The notes under the pieces: generated by a model
Database searches by the model: none
Seen by the model: the letters and a program-made list of their open reading frames with translations, nothing else
What the model was told of the DNA's origin: nothing
Shown here: piece by piece, positions 41,635 to 49,832 of the stretch
Layout of the letters: the number at the start of each line of letters is the position of its first letter
Position numbering within the stretch: the stretch's first letter is position 1
Translations under genes and position numbers: made by a program
DNA from: Actinomycetota bacterium
GTDB lineage: Bacteria > Actinomycetota > Acidimicrobiia > Acidimicrobiales > Microtrichaceae
NCBI GenBank assembly: GCA_016703525.1
Contig: JADJBW010000003.1
Coordinates: forward strand, 186,001 to 250,000
Direction: 5' to 3'
Length of the DNA: 64,000 nt

Positions 41635-42046
41635 CGGCGAGCTCGTCGTGGCTCGGCGGCTCGCTCATGAATGGCCGCACTTCGATCCATTCGCAGATCG
41701 GCTGGCCGCCTGCGCCCGGTGCTGCCGAGAGCTGCGCGGCCCGTTCGAGCGCCCGCTCCCATGAGTCGACGTCGATGATCATCCACCCGGCGATCAGGTC
41801 CTTCGACTCGGCGAAGGGGCCGTCGGTGACGGGCGGGCGGCCTTCGCCGGCGTGTCGCACGAACGTGCCGTCGGGCGATACCGCGTCGGCGCTGACGAGC
41901 TCGCCGTTCTCCTCCAACTGTGCGGCGAAGTCGCGCATGAACTGGATGTGCGCGTCGACCTCGTCGGGGGTCCACCGGTCCATCGTGGTCCACCCTTCGA
42001 CCGGCTCGGGTCCGCCGCGGTAGTGCTTCAACAGCAGGTACTTCAT
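41627..42046 (-). CDS. YCII-related DGPF-domain protein
   Basis: 139 residues from ATG 42046 with gagg about 10 bases upstream. Begins MKYLLLKHYRGG and holds the defining motif TDGPFAESKDLIAGW; the YCII fold is a small ferredoxin-like alpha/beta domain with a conserved His/Asp pair. DGPF proteins are the regular genomic partners of ECF42 sigma factors and are probably targets or modulators; their biochemistry is not established. It precedes the sigma gene in the same operon. Confidence 0.88.
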   Translation of the reverse strand: MKYLLLKHYRGGPEPVEGWTTMDRWTPDEVDAHIQFMRDFAAQLEENGELVSADAVSPDGTFVRHAGEGRPPVTDGPFAESKDLIAGWMIIDVDSWERALERAAQLSAAPGAGGQPICEWIEVRPFMSEPPSHDELAAL

Positions 42047-42204
42047 CGGGTACGTCCTCTCGTTTCGTCGTCGCCTTCGGCAACGATCATCCCAGGGACG
42101 GAGCCGCGACCGTGTTTTCGACACGAATGCGGAGATACTCGTGCGTGGCCCTTGATCGCTTCGACTTCTCCGGCCACTCCACCACACGAACCAAGGAGAC
42201 GGAG

Positions 42205-42651
42205 ATGCGCAAGCGGATCGGCGCGTTGGCGCTGGCAGCCCTGGTGGCTGCCGGTTGTTCCGACGGCGACACCTCGACTGCGGTCGACGATGCCAGGGTC
42301 GTCAAGATCACGATGCTCGACAACCGGTACGAGCCGAGTGAGGTGACGGTCCAGAAGGGGCAGGCGGTGACCTTCGAGTTCACGAACAAGGGCACGGTCA
42401 ATCACGAAGCTCTCGTGGGCGACGAGCAGGCCCAAGCGGACCACGCCGAGGAGATGAAGCGCTCGGCGTCCGGCGGCCACGGCGACATGGAGGGGATGGA
42501 TCACGCCGGCGCCGAGGGCGTCATCACCGTCGAGCCCGGCAAGTCCGACTCGATCACCACGACGTTCGACGACTCGGGGTCGTTCCTGATCGGATGCCAT
42601 GTCCCGCTGCACTACGAGCAGGGCATGAAGGCAACGGTGACGGTCACGTGA
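42205..42651 (+). CDS. cupredoxin-domain lipoprotein
   Basis: 148 residues; ATG 42205 after aaggag. Lipoprotein signal with lipobox LVAAGC. Type 1 copper ligands can be placed: His in VNHEALV and the C-terminal CHVPLHYEQGM (Cys, His, Met). A His/Met-rich insertion (HGDMEGMDHAG) in the middle may bind extra copper. Located outside the membrane; probably passes electrons or copper to the multicopper oxidase encoded next. The longer upstream frame lacks a ribosome-binding site. Confidence 0.85.
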   Translation: MRKRIGALALAALVAAGCSDGDTSTAVDDARVVKITMLDNRYEPSEVTVQKGQAVTFEFTNKGTVNHEALVGDEQAQADHAEEMKRSASGGHGDMEGMDHAGAEGVITVEPGKSDSITTTFDDSGSFLIGCHVPLHYEQGMKATVTVT

Positions 42652-42699
42652 GCGCGTCGCGGCGCGACCGATCAGGACTGCGCCGCCCCGACGGAGTGC

Positions 42700-44252
42700 A
42701 TGGTCGTTCGAAGCAGACGAACAACATCGAGATGGGCCGTGGCTGACCGGCCGAGGCTCGGTCCGGCGTGGACGCGCCGGCAGGTCCTGCTCGCCGGGTC
42801 GGCCGGCGCGGCGCTGGCACTGAACGCGTGCAGCGGCCCGGCCGAGAAGACCTCTGTCGTACGCCCCGGGGCACCGTTCGCCCAACCGGGGGTGCTGTCC
42901 AGTTCCGACGGCCGCCTCGAGGTGACGCTGACGGCGCGGGCCGGGATGGTCCCGCACGGGGACGGCACCCGGTTCGCGTATACCTACAACGGGACCACGC
43001 CCGGCCCGACCCTCCGGGTCCGCCCCGGCGACACCCTGGTGATCACGCTGGTGAACCGCCTCGACGAGCCCACGAATCTGCATACCCACGGGCTCCACGT
43101 GTCACCCGAGGGCGATAGCGACAACGTGTTCGTCGCGATCGAACCCGGGCAGTCCCGCACCTACACCTACGTTCTGCCCGAGCATCACCGCTCGTCGATG
43201 TGTTGGTATCACCCGCACCATCACGGCACGGTCGCCCCCCAACTCGGCGGCGGCCTGTACGGCGCGATCATCGTCGAGGACGGCATCGACCAACTCCCGG
43301 AAATCGCCAAGCGACCGAACGGGTCTTCCTGCTGTCGGACCCCACCGTTGGCGCCGATCGTTCCGTGCTCGACGTGTCCGACATGAACGTCATGTGGGGC
43401 CGCGAAGGTGACGCGGCGCTGGTCAACGGCCTGCATCGTCCGGCGCTCGCTGCGACGGCAGGCACCTTGGAACGGTGGCGGGTTCTCAACGCGAGCCCGT
43501 CCCGCTACTACCGGCTCGCCCTCGATGGGCACCGGCTGCAGGTGATCGGAGCCGACGGAAGTCGCCTGGCCTCCCCGGAGGCGTTCGACGACTTGTTGCT
43601 CACCCCGGGCGAACGAATCGAGGTTCTGGTGGCGCCGGCCGAGGCGGGGTCGTTCTCGTTTCGGACCCGCGGCTACGACCGCGGTTCCCCCGGCATGGGC
43701 GGCGGCCGGATGGGTGGCCGTTCGTCAGCGAGCGCCGACGGGCAGGAACTCGCCACGATGGTCGTCACGGGGTCGGCCACTCCGGCCGCGCTTCCCACGC
43801 GCCTTCTGGCCGCAGCGGACCTGGACGCGGGGGTCGCGGGTTCGGAACGTCCGATCGAGCTCGCCATGGGCATGGGTGGCGGTAACGGAGGAATGGGTGG
43901 GGGCATGGGAGGGGGCGGCGGCGGGATGATGTCGTTCTCGATCAATGGCGAGTCGTTCGACCACGAGCGGATCAACATCACGGCGCGGGCCGGCGAGACC
44001 GAGGACTGGGTCATCACCAACACGTCGTCGATGGACCACCCGTTCCATCTTCACGCCTGGCCGTTTCGGGTGATCTCTCGCACATCGGGCCCGCCAGATG
44101 TTGCGGGTTGGAAGGACACCGTCAACGTGCCGGCCAAGAGCTCGGTGACGGTCCGGGTGCCCTTCACCGACATCACCGGGCGCACCGTCTACCACTGCCA
44201 CATTCTCGATCACGAGGATCACGGGATGATGGGGATCATCGAGGTCCGCTGA
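42700..44252 (+). CDS. multicopper oxidase (apparent frameshift)
   Basis: ATG 42700 with ggag just upstream (GTG 42739 is an alternative). A twin-arginine signal (TRRQVLLAG) with a Cys after it (LNAC) suggests Tat export and lipidation. All four copper motifs are present: HTHGLH, WYHPHHHG, HPFHLHAW and HCHILDHEDHGM. A Met/Gly-rich insert (MGMGGGNGGMGGGMGG) resembles the copper-binding region of CueO/CotA-like cuprous oxidases. The frame changes at about 43300-43312 (IAK to ATERVFLLSDP; one base missing). About 517 residues. With the cupredoxin it likely oxidises Cu(I) or small substrates outside the cell. Confidence 0.87.
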
Positions 44253-44333
44253 GGGTCGGCTTGGCGTGCTCGGCCGCCGAGGCGGCGCTGCGGCGGTCGG
44301 GATTCGCGGGCCCGCTCGGTGAAACGCAGAAGG

Positions 44334-44360
44334 GGGTTGACCCTGACGCGGGGTCAACCC
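44334..44360 (+). promoter_or_regulatory. perfect inverted repeat, probable operator
   Basis: gggttgaccc - tgacgcg - gggtcaaccc: 10-bp arms, 7-base spacer, 14 bases upstream of the ABC ATPase start. TTGACC within the left arm could serve as -35. The geometry is that of TetR- or MerR-family sites that control drug-export ABC genes. No regulator gene is adjacent in the window. Confidence 0.6.
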
Positions 44361-44374
44361 TGCACGCTTGCTCC

Positions 44375-44617
44375 ATGAGCGCGACATCGGCGATCCACAT
44401 CGCCGCACTGACGAAGTCCTTCGGTGAGGTCGACGTGCTGCGTGGCGTCGACCTCGACATCGGGGGAGGCACGATCGTCGCCCTGCTCGGTTCGAACGGG
44501 GCCGGGAAGACCACGCTCGTGCGCATCCTCTCGACGCTGCTCACCGCGGACTCCGGCGTTGCGTGCGTGCTGGGGTTCGGTGGCGAGCGGGCTCGTGATG
44601 AACACGTCTGCGTGTGA
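44375..44617 (+). pseudogene. truncated ABC transporter ATPase (DrrA-like), N-terminal 80 residues only
   Basis: Begins normally (IHIAALTKSFGEVDVLRGVD) with Walker A LLGSNGAGKTTLVRILSTLL and LLTADSGVACVLGFG, as in daunorubicin-type drug exporters. Similarity stops at about 44585 and the frame ends at TGA 44615-44617. No signature motif, Walker B or permease follows in any frame. Unlike the frameshifts elsewhere, the downstream half is physically absent, so this marks a real recombination or deletion border at the left end of the accessory island. Confidence 0.8.
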
Positions 44618-44827
44618 TGCGGAAGTGACCCAACTCTTGTCGGCGCGCAGCACAACGGAACCCGACGGCGATCGCTTTGCCTGCGACACCGGCGCCCAGA
44701 AGTGGCTGCGCGAGCCAGGCATGCTCGCTGGTAGCGCCGAAGACGCCCTCGACTGCGCCTGCGCCCTCTACCTCACAGCCAGCTTCGATACACCGACGAA
44801 CTAACGCGCGGGACGACTGGTCGTCGG
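44618..44827. other. 210-base stretch without recognisable gene
   Basis: Lies between the ABC fragment and a PIN toxin. A short plus-strand frame starting ATG 44599 could encode ~67 residues (MNTSACDAEVTQLL...) but resembles nothing I know. Likely junction debris. Confidence 0.3.
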
Positions 44828-45226
44828 TCAGGGTTGGAGGAGCAGCACGTCGGGGCCGTGCATCGCCGCAAGCCCTTTGTCCAGCGTGACGACCGCGCCG
44901 TCGTTGTGCCGGGCGAGCGCCACGAGGTAGGCATCGGTCACCTGTCGATGGCCGATAACGCCCCGCAGTTGTTCGCGTCGGTATGGCAACTGATCAGGCC
45001 AGAACGTATGCCATGGCTGGGCGCGAAGCGCATCGAGCACGGCAATCGCATCAACCGTGATCACGCCGGCGCGCAGGAGGAACCGTAGGAGCGTTCCTTC
45101 GGTGATCGGACACGTGGCGAGAGTGGGGTTGGCCTGTTCAAACCAGTCGCCGGCCGCGGCATGGTGAACATGGTCTGTCACCGTCAATGCGACGAGTACG
45201 TTTCCGTCGGCAAGGAAGGCCGTCAC
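44828..45226 (-). CDS. PIN-domain toxin (VapC-like)
   Basis: 132 residues, GTG start overlapping the antitoxin stop by four bases. PIN acidic residues: FLADGNVLVAL (Asp), ITEGTLLRF (Glu), QVTDAYLVALA (Asp) and VVTLDKGL (Asp), the set that binds Mg2+ for RNA cleavage. It resembles the TIGR00028-like mycobacterial VapC group. Neutralised by the RHH protein encoded upstream. Confidence 0.82.
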   Translation of the reverse strand: MTAFLADGNVLVALTVTDHVHHAAAGDWFEQANPTLATCPITEGTLLRFLLRAGVITVDAIAVLDALRAQPWHTFWPDQLPYRREQLRGVIGHRQVTDAYLVALARHNDGAVVTLDKGLAAMHGPDVLLLQP

Positions 45227-45441
45227 TCGTCGTCCAACGATCGCACGTCCTCTGCCGTCACCGATCGACCCACCGTGATCTGCGGCAGGCCTCGTGTGCC
45301 CCGTCGGGGCGGTCCGCTGCCGTCGGTGAGGCCGAGTCTGATGAGTTGTTCGATGACATCACTCATGGATCGGCGTGAATCGTGCGCGAGTTGACGCGCG
45401 AGGTCGTGTAGATCCTGCGGCAGGTCGATCGTCGTGCGCAT
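45223..45441 (-). CDS. ribbon-helix-helix antitoxin (VapB-like)
   Basis: 72 residues from ATG 45441. N-terminal RHH: MRTTIDLPQDLHDLARQLA strand-helix followed by SMSDVIEQLIRLGL; the tail is Gly/Pro-rich and would wrap the PIN toxin. The dimer should bind its own promoter. A -10 hexamer TATGAT ends six bases before the ATG, implying a leaderless mRNA. Confidence 0.8.
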   Translation of the reverse strand: MRTTIDLPQDLHDLARQLAHDSRRSMSDVIEQLIRLGLTDGSGPPRRGTRGLPQITVGRSVTAEDVRSLDDE

Positions 45442-45447
45442 CAGTGC

Positions 45448-45453
45448 ATCATA
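45448..45453 (-). promoter_or_regulatory. -10 element of the RHH/PIN operon
   Basis: TATGAT on the minus strand, six bases upstream of the antitoxin ATG; transcription would begin at or next to the start codon. Confidence 0.5.
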
Positions 45454-46002
45454 ACACCACCTCATCTTCGAGCTGCGGCGATGGCAACGACGGTGACGGC
45501 AAGCAGTCCCATGGTCGGGACAGTCGCCGGTTCTGGCGCGCTGAACTCGACCAGGTCGGCGTGCGTCAATCGTGAGGGCCGTTCTATCGCCGTTCGATCG
45601 CGGTCCGGTCGGCCGCTGGCAGCGGTGCGTACCGTGTTGCCAACGTTGGCAGAAGTGGTGGCGCTGGCCGAACAGGACCGGATCGGTGTGGCGAAGGTGG
45701 CTGGCCGACGCGTTCGGGCCGGGTCGGCGGCGGAGGGTTGGACGGCGGCTGTTCTTTCGTTCGTGGGCGGGCAAGCTGGTGCTGTCGGCGAGGCAGACCA
45801 GATGCTCGGCGGACTCGTCGCCGAGGTCCGGCGGTGGCGACACCGTTGATCGAACCCGCTGCCCGAACGCGTGGTCCTCTGGCAAAAGCCTCGTTCTCGG
45901 GATCGTGTCGAGCGCGTCGAATGCCCGATCTCCGCGATGCGCATGCCCTGCAGCCGCACCCCCCGAGCGGCGTTGCGCTGCCGTAACCCTTGGTCGAATC
46001 GA
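45454..46002. other. 549 bases with no assignable gene
   Basis: Several overlapping frames are open on both strands. The most protein-like is plus 45481-45849 (ending VAEVRRWRHR), with Ala/Val-rich helices, but it has no ribosome-binding site or recognisable family. Given the flanking gene fragments, decayed DNA is likeliest. Confidence 0.35.
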
Positions 46003-46383
46003 ATGACAGCACTCCTTCGGCAGCCGTGCGCACCGCACGTTCGCCGCCGACTCGGGCGCCCGCAGGTTCGGTGGCTGATCGGCGTGGGCCATGCCAACAA
46101 CACCGCACTCCACCTCGCCGAATGCCGTGCGCTTGGTGCGATGGCGCCGCGGATTCGAGATGGTGCTCCGCTGTTGGTCGACGGTCGCCGGAGATGGGTG
46201 GAGTATTCCCACATCGATTTCGACGAAAGCGACTTCGTCATGCTCGGCGACGCCTACTCCGTCGCGGGCGGCGCCGAGACGAGGGCTTCGCTCGGCGCCG
46301 CAGAGATCCGACGGCTGCCGATGCCCGAGCTCGTCAACTTCGCCACCGCGTGGATTGCAGAGCATCGGCTGCATCCACTCTGA
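46003..46383 (+). pseudogene. C-terminal remnant of an AAC(3)-type aminoglycoside N-acetyltransferase
   Basis: The frame from about 46050 to the stop at 46383 reads like the last ~110 residues of the Antibiotic_NAT/AAC(3) family: LIGVGHANNTALHLAECRAL (acetyl-CoA/catalytic His region), LLVDGRRRWVEY, DESDFVMLG and MPELVNFATAWI. The N-terminal two thirds of the enzyme, including the CoA loop, are absent upstream in all frames. No ribosome-binding site precedes the ATG at 46003. It is therefore a remnant, not a working resistance gene. Confidence 0.75.
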
Positions 46384-46412
46384 CGGATCAGTCGAGCGGC
46401 ATCATCGGCTAG

Positions 46413-46577
46413 GAGACCGCTGAGCAACTTGCAGCGTTCGCTCTCGACGACGAACTGGTCGAGCTGCTCGACGACGTGTTCATCAATGCGTTGCCGGTCG
46501 CTCGGCACCTCCTCTCGCTGCTGGAGGAACGCGGCTGGACGGGGTGGACGAGGCTCCGGCGGATCGCGAGCTGTTGA
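46413..46577 (+). pseudogene. unidentified 54-residue gene fragment
   Basis: A frame with clear protein character (QLAAFALDDELVELLDDV, NALPVARHLLSLLEERG) opens directly after a stop and contains no start codon at its beginning. It looks like the helical end of a lost gene. I do not recognise the family. Confidence 0.4.
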
Positions 46578-46661
46578 CCGCCCCGAACCGTCAGCGGCTC
46601 GGCGCTACTCGGTGCGATGGGCGGCCGCTCATTGCGGTGTCGAATCGGGCGCGACGCCCAT

Positions 46662-46853
46662 TCAGGGGCGCAGGGACTGACCTCGCGCTTCCAGGGCCTC
46701 GTTGAGAATGCGGAGGGCGCGTGGACCGAAACCGTGGAGGGCGAGCAGTTCGGACTCGCTCTGGTTGGCGACCTGGTCGAGCCGGGTGACACCGATCGAG
46801 GCGAGTGCCCGAACCGCAGGGGCCGCGATCTTCGGAAGGTCAGCATCTGGCAT
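46662..46853 (-). CDS. small helix-hairpin-helix (RNA polymerase alpha-CTD-like) protein
   Basis: 63 residues, ATG 46853. LPKIAAPAVRALASIGVTRLDQVANQSESELLALHGFGPRALRIL is a double HhH unit of the alpha-CTD type (here split: ALASIGV...LDQVA, then LLALHGFGPRAL), which binds DNA backbone non-specifically. Small stand-alone proteins of this type are common in actinobacteria and of unknown function. No partner is visible. Confidence 0.7.
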   Translation of the reverse strand: MPDADLPKIAAPAVRALASIGVTRLDQVANQSESELLALHGFGPRALRILNEALEARGQSLRP

Positions 46854-46992
46854 CACGACAGCATCGCGCAGACCCTCTCGCAGGCGTGGATGGTGAGGCG
46901 CCACAATCCCGGAGTCCGGACCCGGACGCCGATGCCGGGAGCACGATCCGGTAGACCGCCTTGGGAGCGATCCGGGCCGGGGATCCACCGAG

Positions 46993-47279
46993 TTGCGCGT
47001 CCTGTTCACGCGGTCCCCGGGTCGGGGCCACGTCACGCGCTGTGTGTTCCCGAGGCCGCCGATCAGTTCGTCAACGCCGCCGCGGCTGCACGGTCTGGAG
47101 CGGGCATCGCGTTGCAGCCCGGCGAGGTCGACGCGGCCGCGGTGAGCTGCGCAGTCGCGGCGCTGCTCGCCGACTCCGGGTTCGCCACGGCCACACGACG
47201 CGTCGGCGAGGAGATCGCAGCGATGCCGACGCCCGTCGACGTGGAAGACGCGCTGCACGAACGCTTCCGCTCGGCCTGA
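46993..47279 (+). pseudogene. internally deleted GT1 (UGT/macrolide-type) glycosyltransferase
   Basis: TTG 46993 opens a typical GT1 N-terminus (LRVLFTRSPGRGHV). About 15 codons later, near 47030, this joins out of frame to a typical GT1 C-terminus: LCVPEAADQFVNAAAAA (the DQ that contacts the donor sugar), GAGIALQPGEVDAAAV and MPTPVDVEDALHERF to the stop at 47279. Roughly 280-300 internal residues are missing. This is a genuine deletion derivative in the gene-fragment zone. Confidence 0.7.
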
Positions 47280-47350
47280 CGAATAGGGCGCGAGCGGGCA
47301 GGTGTCGGATCCTCGATTGCACATCCCGAGTAACGAGAGAGAAGCGAGGT

Positions 47351-47356
47351 TATACT
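47351..47356 (+). promoter_or_regulatory. -10 element of the AbrB/PIN operon
   Basis: TATACT seven bases upstream of the ATG at 47364 (and two upstream of a GTG at 47358), implying a leaderless transcript. Confidence 0.5.
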
Positions 47357-47363
47357 CGTGGGT

Positions 47364-47594
47364 ATGACTCACCGTGTCGGCCCCAAGGGTCAAGTTGTCA
47401 TCCCAAAGGCGCTGCGAGATGAGTTCGGGATCGAGCCGGGCGACGAGGTCAGCTTCTGGCGGCACGATGATCATGTCGCGGTTCGCCCTGCGGGCCAGCG
47501 CCGTCCTCTCCGGGGCCGCTTCGAGAAGTCGCGCCTCGTCGAGGTCCTGACTGCGGAACGCGAAGCCGATCGCCGCCGAGAAGCTGCACGATGA
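47364..47594 (+). CDS. SpoVT/AbrB-type antitoxin
   Basis: 76 residues. Swapped-hairpin DNA-binding domain: HRVGPKGQVVIPKALRDEFGIEPGDEVSF, with a basic C-terminal tail (LTAEREADRRREAAR) to bind the toxin. ATG 47364 is preferred over GTG 47358 because the -10 element sits immediately upstream. The next ATG overlaps its stop by ATGA. Expected to repress its own promoter. Confidence 0.85.
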   Translation: MTHRVGPKGQVVIPKALRDEFGIEPGDEVSFWRHDDHVAVRPAGQRRPLRGRFEKSRLVEVLTAEREADRRREAAR

Positions 47595-47983
47595 CCGTCG
47601 TCCTCGATTCCTGGGCCGTGCTCAGGTACCTCGAGAACGCCGATCCGGCAGCGACCCTCATCGCTGACCTGCTCGATGAGGGCCGGCCCCTGATGTCCTG
47701 GATCAACCTGGGAGAAGTGCACTACATCATCCGCCGTGCGCACGGCGAGGACGACGCTCTTGAGACCGTGCGCGACCTTCGCGACGTGATCGACGTCCGC
47801 CTCCCAGACGAGCGCCTCGTCCTTGAGGCGGCCCGCCTGAAAGCAGATCACCCGATGGCGTACGCCGATGCGTTCGGCGCCGCGCTCGCTGTCGCCGAGG
47901 ATGCGACGCTCTGGACTGGCGACCCCGAATTGCTCCTGGACGGGTCCCGGTGGCGCTGGCGGGACCTACGCCAGCAGGTCTGA
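47591..47983 (+). CDS. PIN-domain toxin (VapC-like)
   Basis: 130 residues. Acidic site residues: VVLDSWAVLRYLE (Asp), INLGEVHYII (Glu), AYADAFGAALA (Asp) and LWTGDPELL (Asp). A Mg2+-dependent RNase of the VapC group, held by the AbrB antitoxin encoded just before it. Confidence 0.88.
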   Translation: MTVVLDSWAVLRYLENADPAATLIADLLDEGRPLMSWINLGEVHYIIRRAHGEDDALETVRDLRDVIDVRLPDERLVLEAARLKADHPMAYADAFGAALAVAEDATLWTGDPELLLDGSRWRWRDLRQQV

Positions 47984-48109
47984 GTCGCCCGCACCTGCGG
48001 GGCCCACACCATCCGAACCGGCACCACCAGTTACCGGCTCACCAGCCGCTGGATTCACCCGCCAAGGTGGGACCAGATCGGACCGTCGCCACGGGGCCAA
48101 ATCAAGCCG

Positions 48110-48352
48110 TCGAACTCACTGAAAGGCTGGTACGACATCGCGTTCGTCCTCCTGCGCAACGACCACGGAGGTGTCGCCGCGGCGGCGACGCTCGTGGCCG
48201 ACGCAGTCACTGCGATCGACGAGTTCTACTCGGTGGTGACCACGAAGCCTGGGGAGAATCGACTCTCGAAGTGGCAGAACCCTGCAGTTGCAAGGGTCTC
48301 AGGCGGTGTAGCGGCGTCGGAATGGGTCGCGGGGGCAATTCGGGGGGAGTAA
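48110..48352 (+). pseudogene. C-terminal remnant of an AbiEii-like nucleotidyltransferase toxin
   Basis: The frame from about 48080 to TAA 48350-48352 has no start codon but clear protein character: SLKGWYDIAFVLLRNDHGGVAAAA, TAIDEFYSVVTTKPGENRL. The KxxYDIAFVLLHNDxGG-type segment is found near the C-terminus of actinobacterial AbiEii-like toxins. The nucleotidyltransferase core is missing. It faces the intact AbiE-like pair on the other strand. Confidence 0.55.
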
Positions 48353-48370
48353 CGGCCTCAACGCGACCGA

Positions 48371-49159
48371 TCACGAAGTGATACCGGCGACAGCGGACAG
48401 CAGGGAGCGGATGCGGGTGCGTCGTCGGGCCGCTTCGTTCTCGCCGAGGCCGCGGGTGATGACCGCCATCGCCGGACCGGATGGGCCGAGTTCGCGGGCC
48501 AGGATCGGCCGGACATCGCTTTTGGTGGCGTAATCGCTGAACGCCTCGGCAGTCACCCCGTCGGCGTGAGCGATCTCCAGGCACCGCCAGAGGTCCTCGG
48601 CGTCGCGGTCTTCGCTGCGGACGGTGCGAGCCCAACCCTTGAGTCCGAGCGTGGCGATGGCATCGGGGATCAGTAGCGCGGCGTGCAACGAAGTGCCGTC
48701 GGTGAGCGCGATGTCGGCATCGACTTCGGTGCCTGGGCGGCGAAGCGCTTCGGCGAGCCCGGGAACCTCGGTCGTGACGATGTCGCCGACTCGCACGGTG
48801 TGTCGCGCCCGCGACCGGTAGGCGGGGATGAGCAGGTCGACCGTCGACGTCCGGACGGCGTCGATGGGTCGTTCCCATCGGTTGCCAGCCGTCTTGGCGT
48901 ACCCGAGTGCTTCGATCGCCGCCACGAGGTTGGGCTCGCGGAGCAGAACTGGCGGGACGCCGAAGTCCGCGTCGCCCGTCGCGCGAAGAGGGAGGTCGAT
49001 CCCGAGGCGTTGCTGGTGGAGCAGCACGGCGACGCCTCCGATCAAGCGGCTCCGGTCGAGTTGGCCGGCGTCCCGGAGAATCTGAGTCACTTCGGCGATC
49101 GCGGTGAGGCCACCGTCCATGGCGCGGGACAGGCTGGCGAGGATGAGGCGTTGGTTCAT
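48371..49159 (-). CDS. AbiEii-like nucleotidyltransferase (toxin of a type IV-like pair)
   Basis: 262 residues, ATG 49159 overlapping the upstream gene by four bases. Nucleotidyltransferase core: LIGGVAVLLHQQR (GG motif), RATGDADFG (metal-binding Asp pair) and STVDLLIPA (third Asp). AbiEii-type toxins transfer nucleotides, reportedly to tRNA or with GTP, and stop growth on phage infection or antitoxin loss. The gene upstream encodes a winged-helix protein in the antitoxin position, matching the AbiE layout. Confidence 0.75.
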   Translation of the reverse strand: MNQRLILASLSRAMDGGLTAIAEVTQILRDAGQLDRSRLIGGVAVLLHQQRLGIDLPLRATGDADFGVPPVLLREPNLVAAIEALGYAKTAGNRWERPIDAVRTSTVDLLIPAYRSRARHTVRVGDIVTTEVPGLAEALRRPGTEVDADIALTDGTSLHAALLIPDAIATLGLKGWARTVRSEDRDAEDLWRCLEIAHADGVTAEAFSDYATKSDVRPILARELGPSGPAMAVITRGLGENEAARRRTRIRSLLSAVAGITS

Positions 49160-49824
49160 CGTGCGGAGGCGAGCGACCGCCGGAGCATCGCTCGTCGGAG
49201 GCGACTTGCCGCCTCATGTCGGTCCTGGCCACCCAGGTCGTGGAGGTCCCAGATCTGCTGGAGCGGGTCGACCACGGGGATGCCGTCGACGACGCTGGGC
49301 CACGGTTCGCTTGCGGCGAGCAATGTGGGGTCGGAGGTGTGGCGAACGAGCACGGTCGCGTCGACGCGCCCTTCGGCTGGGACGAAGCCGACCCGGGAGA
49401 GGTTGAGGGCGCGGTCGACGTACACGACGGTGAGCGTCGGGTGCCGCCAGGCGGCTAACAAATCGGGAGCGAAGTCGGCTGAAACCGCTCTGGCGATCGA
49501 CGCGTGGGCGGCGTGCGCGCACACGACTTCCACTTGATCGCGCACTGGTCGGAGGCTGTACCACGGCATGTCTGGTGCGGCGAGCGCCGGACGATGTGCC
49601 GTGAGGTATGCGTCGATCAGTCGGTCGGGTCGGCCGACGTATCCGTCGGCTTCCGACGTGATCGCGTCCAGGTCGGAGAGTCGGGCAAGAACTTGGGAGA
49701 CCCGGGGCTGTGACACGCCGACGAGGGCGGCGAGCTTGACTTGGGTCAGCGGTGCCATCGCAGCCACCAGGGAGCGCACGATGGCCGAGGTGCCAGGACC
49801 CCACGATCGGGCTCTCCGAGTCAT
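49156..49824 (-). CDS. winged-helix AbiEi-like antitoxin/regulator
   Basis: 222 residues. N-terminal MarR/ArsR-like helix-turn-helix (LTQVKLAALVGVSQPRVSQVLARL, then DGYVGRPDRLID wing), followed by an alpha/beta domain (VEVVCAHAAHASIARAV; TLTVVYVDRALNLSRVGF). In AbiE systems the Ei protein represses its own operon through inverted repeats and counteracts the toxin. A perfect 11-base inverted repeat and a -10 element lie directly upstream. Confidence 0.75.
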   Translation of the reverse strand: MTRRARSWGPGTSAIVRSLVAAMAPLTQVKLAALVGVSQPRVSQVLARLSDLDAITSEADGYVGRPDRLIDAYLTAHRPALAAPDMPWYSLRPVRDQVEVVCAHAAHASIARAVSADFAPDLLAAWRHPTLTVVYVDRALNLSRVGFVPAEGRVDATVLVRHTSDPTLLAASEPWPSVVDGIPVVDPLQQIWDLHDLGGQDRHEAASRLRRAMLRRSLASAR

Positions 49825-49832
49825 GCCCGCAG

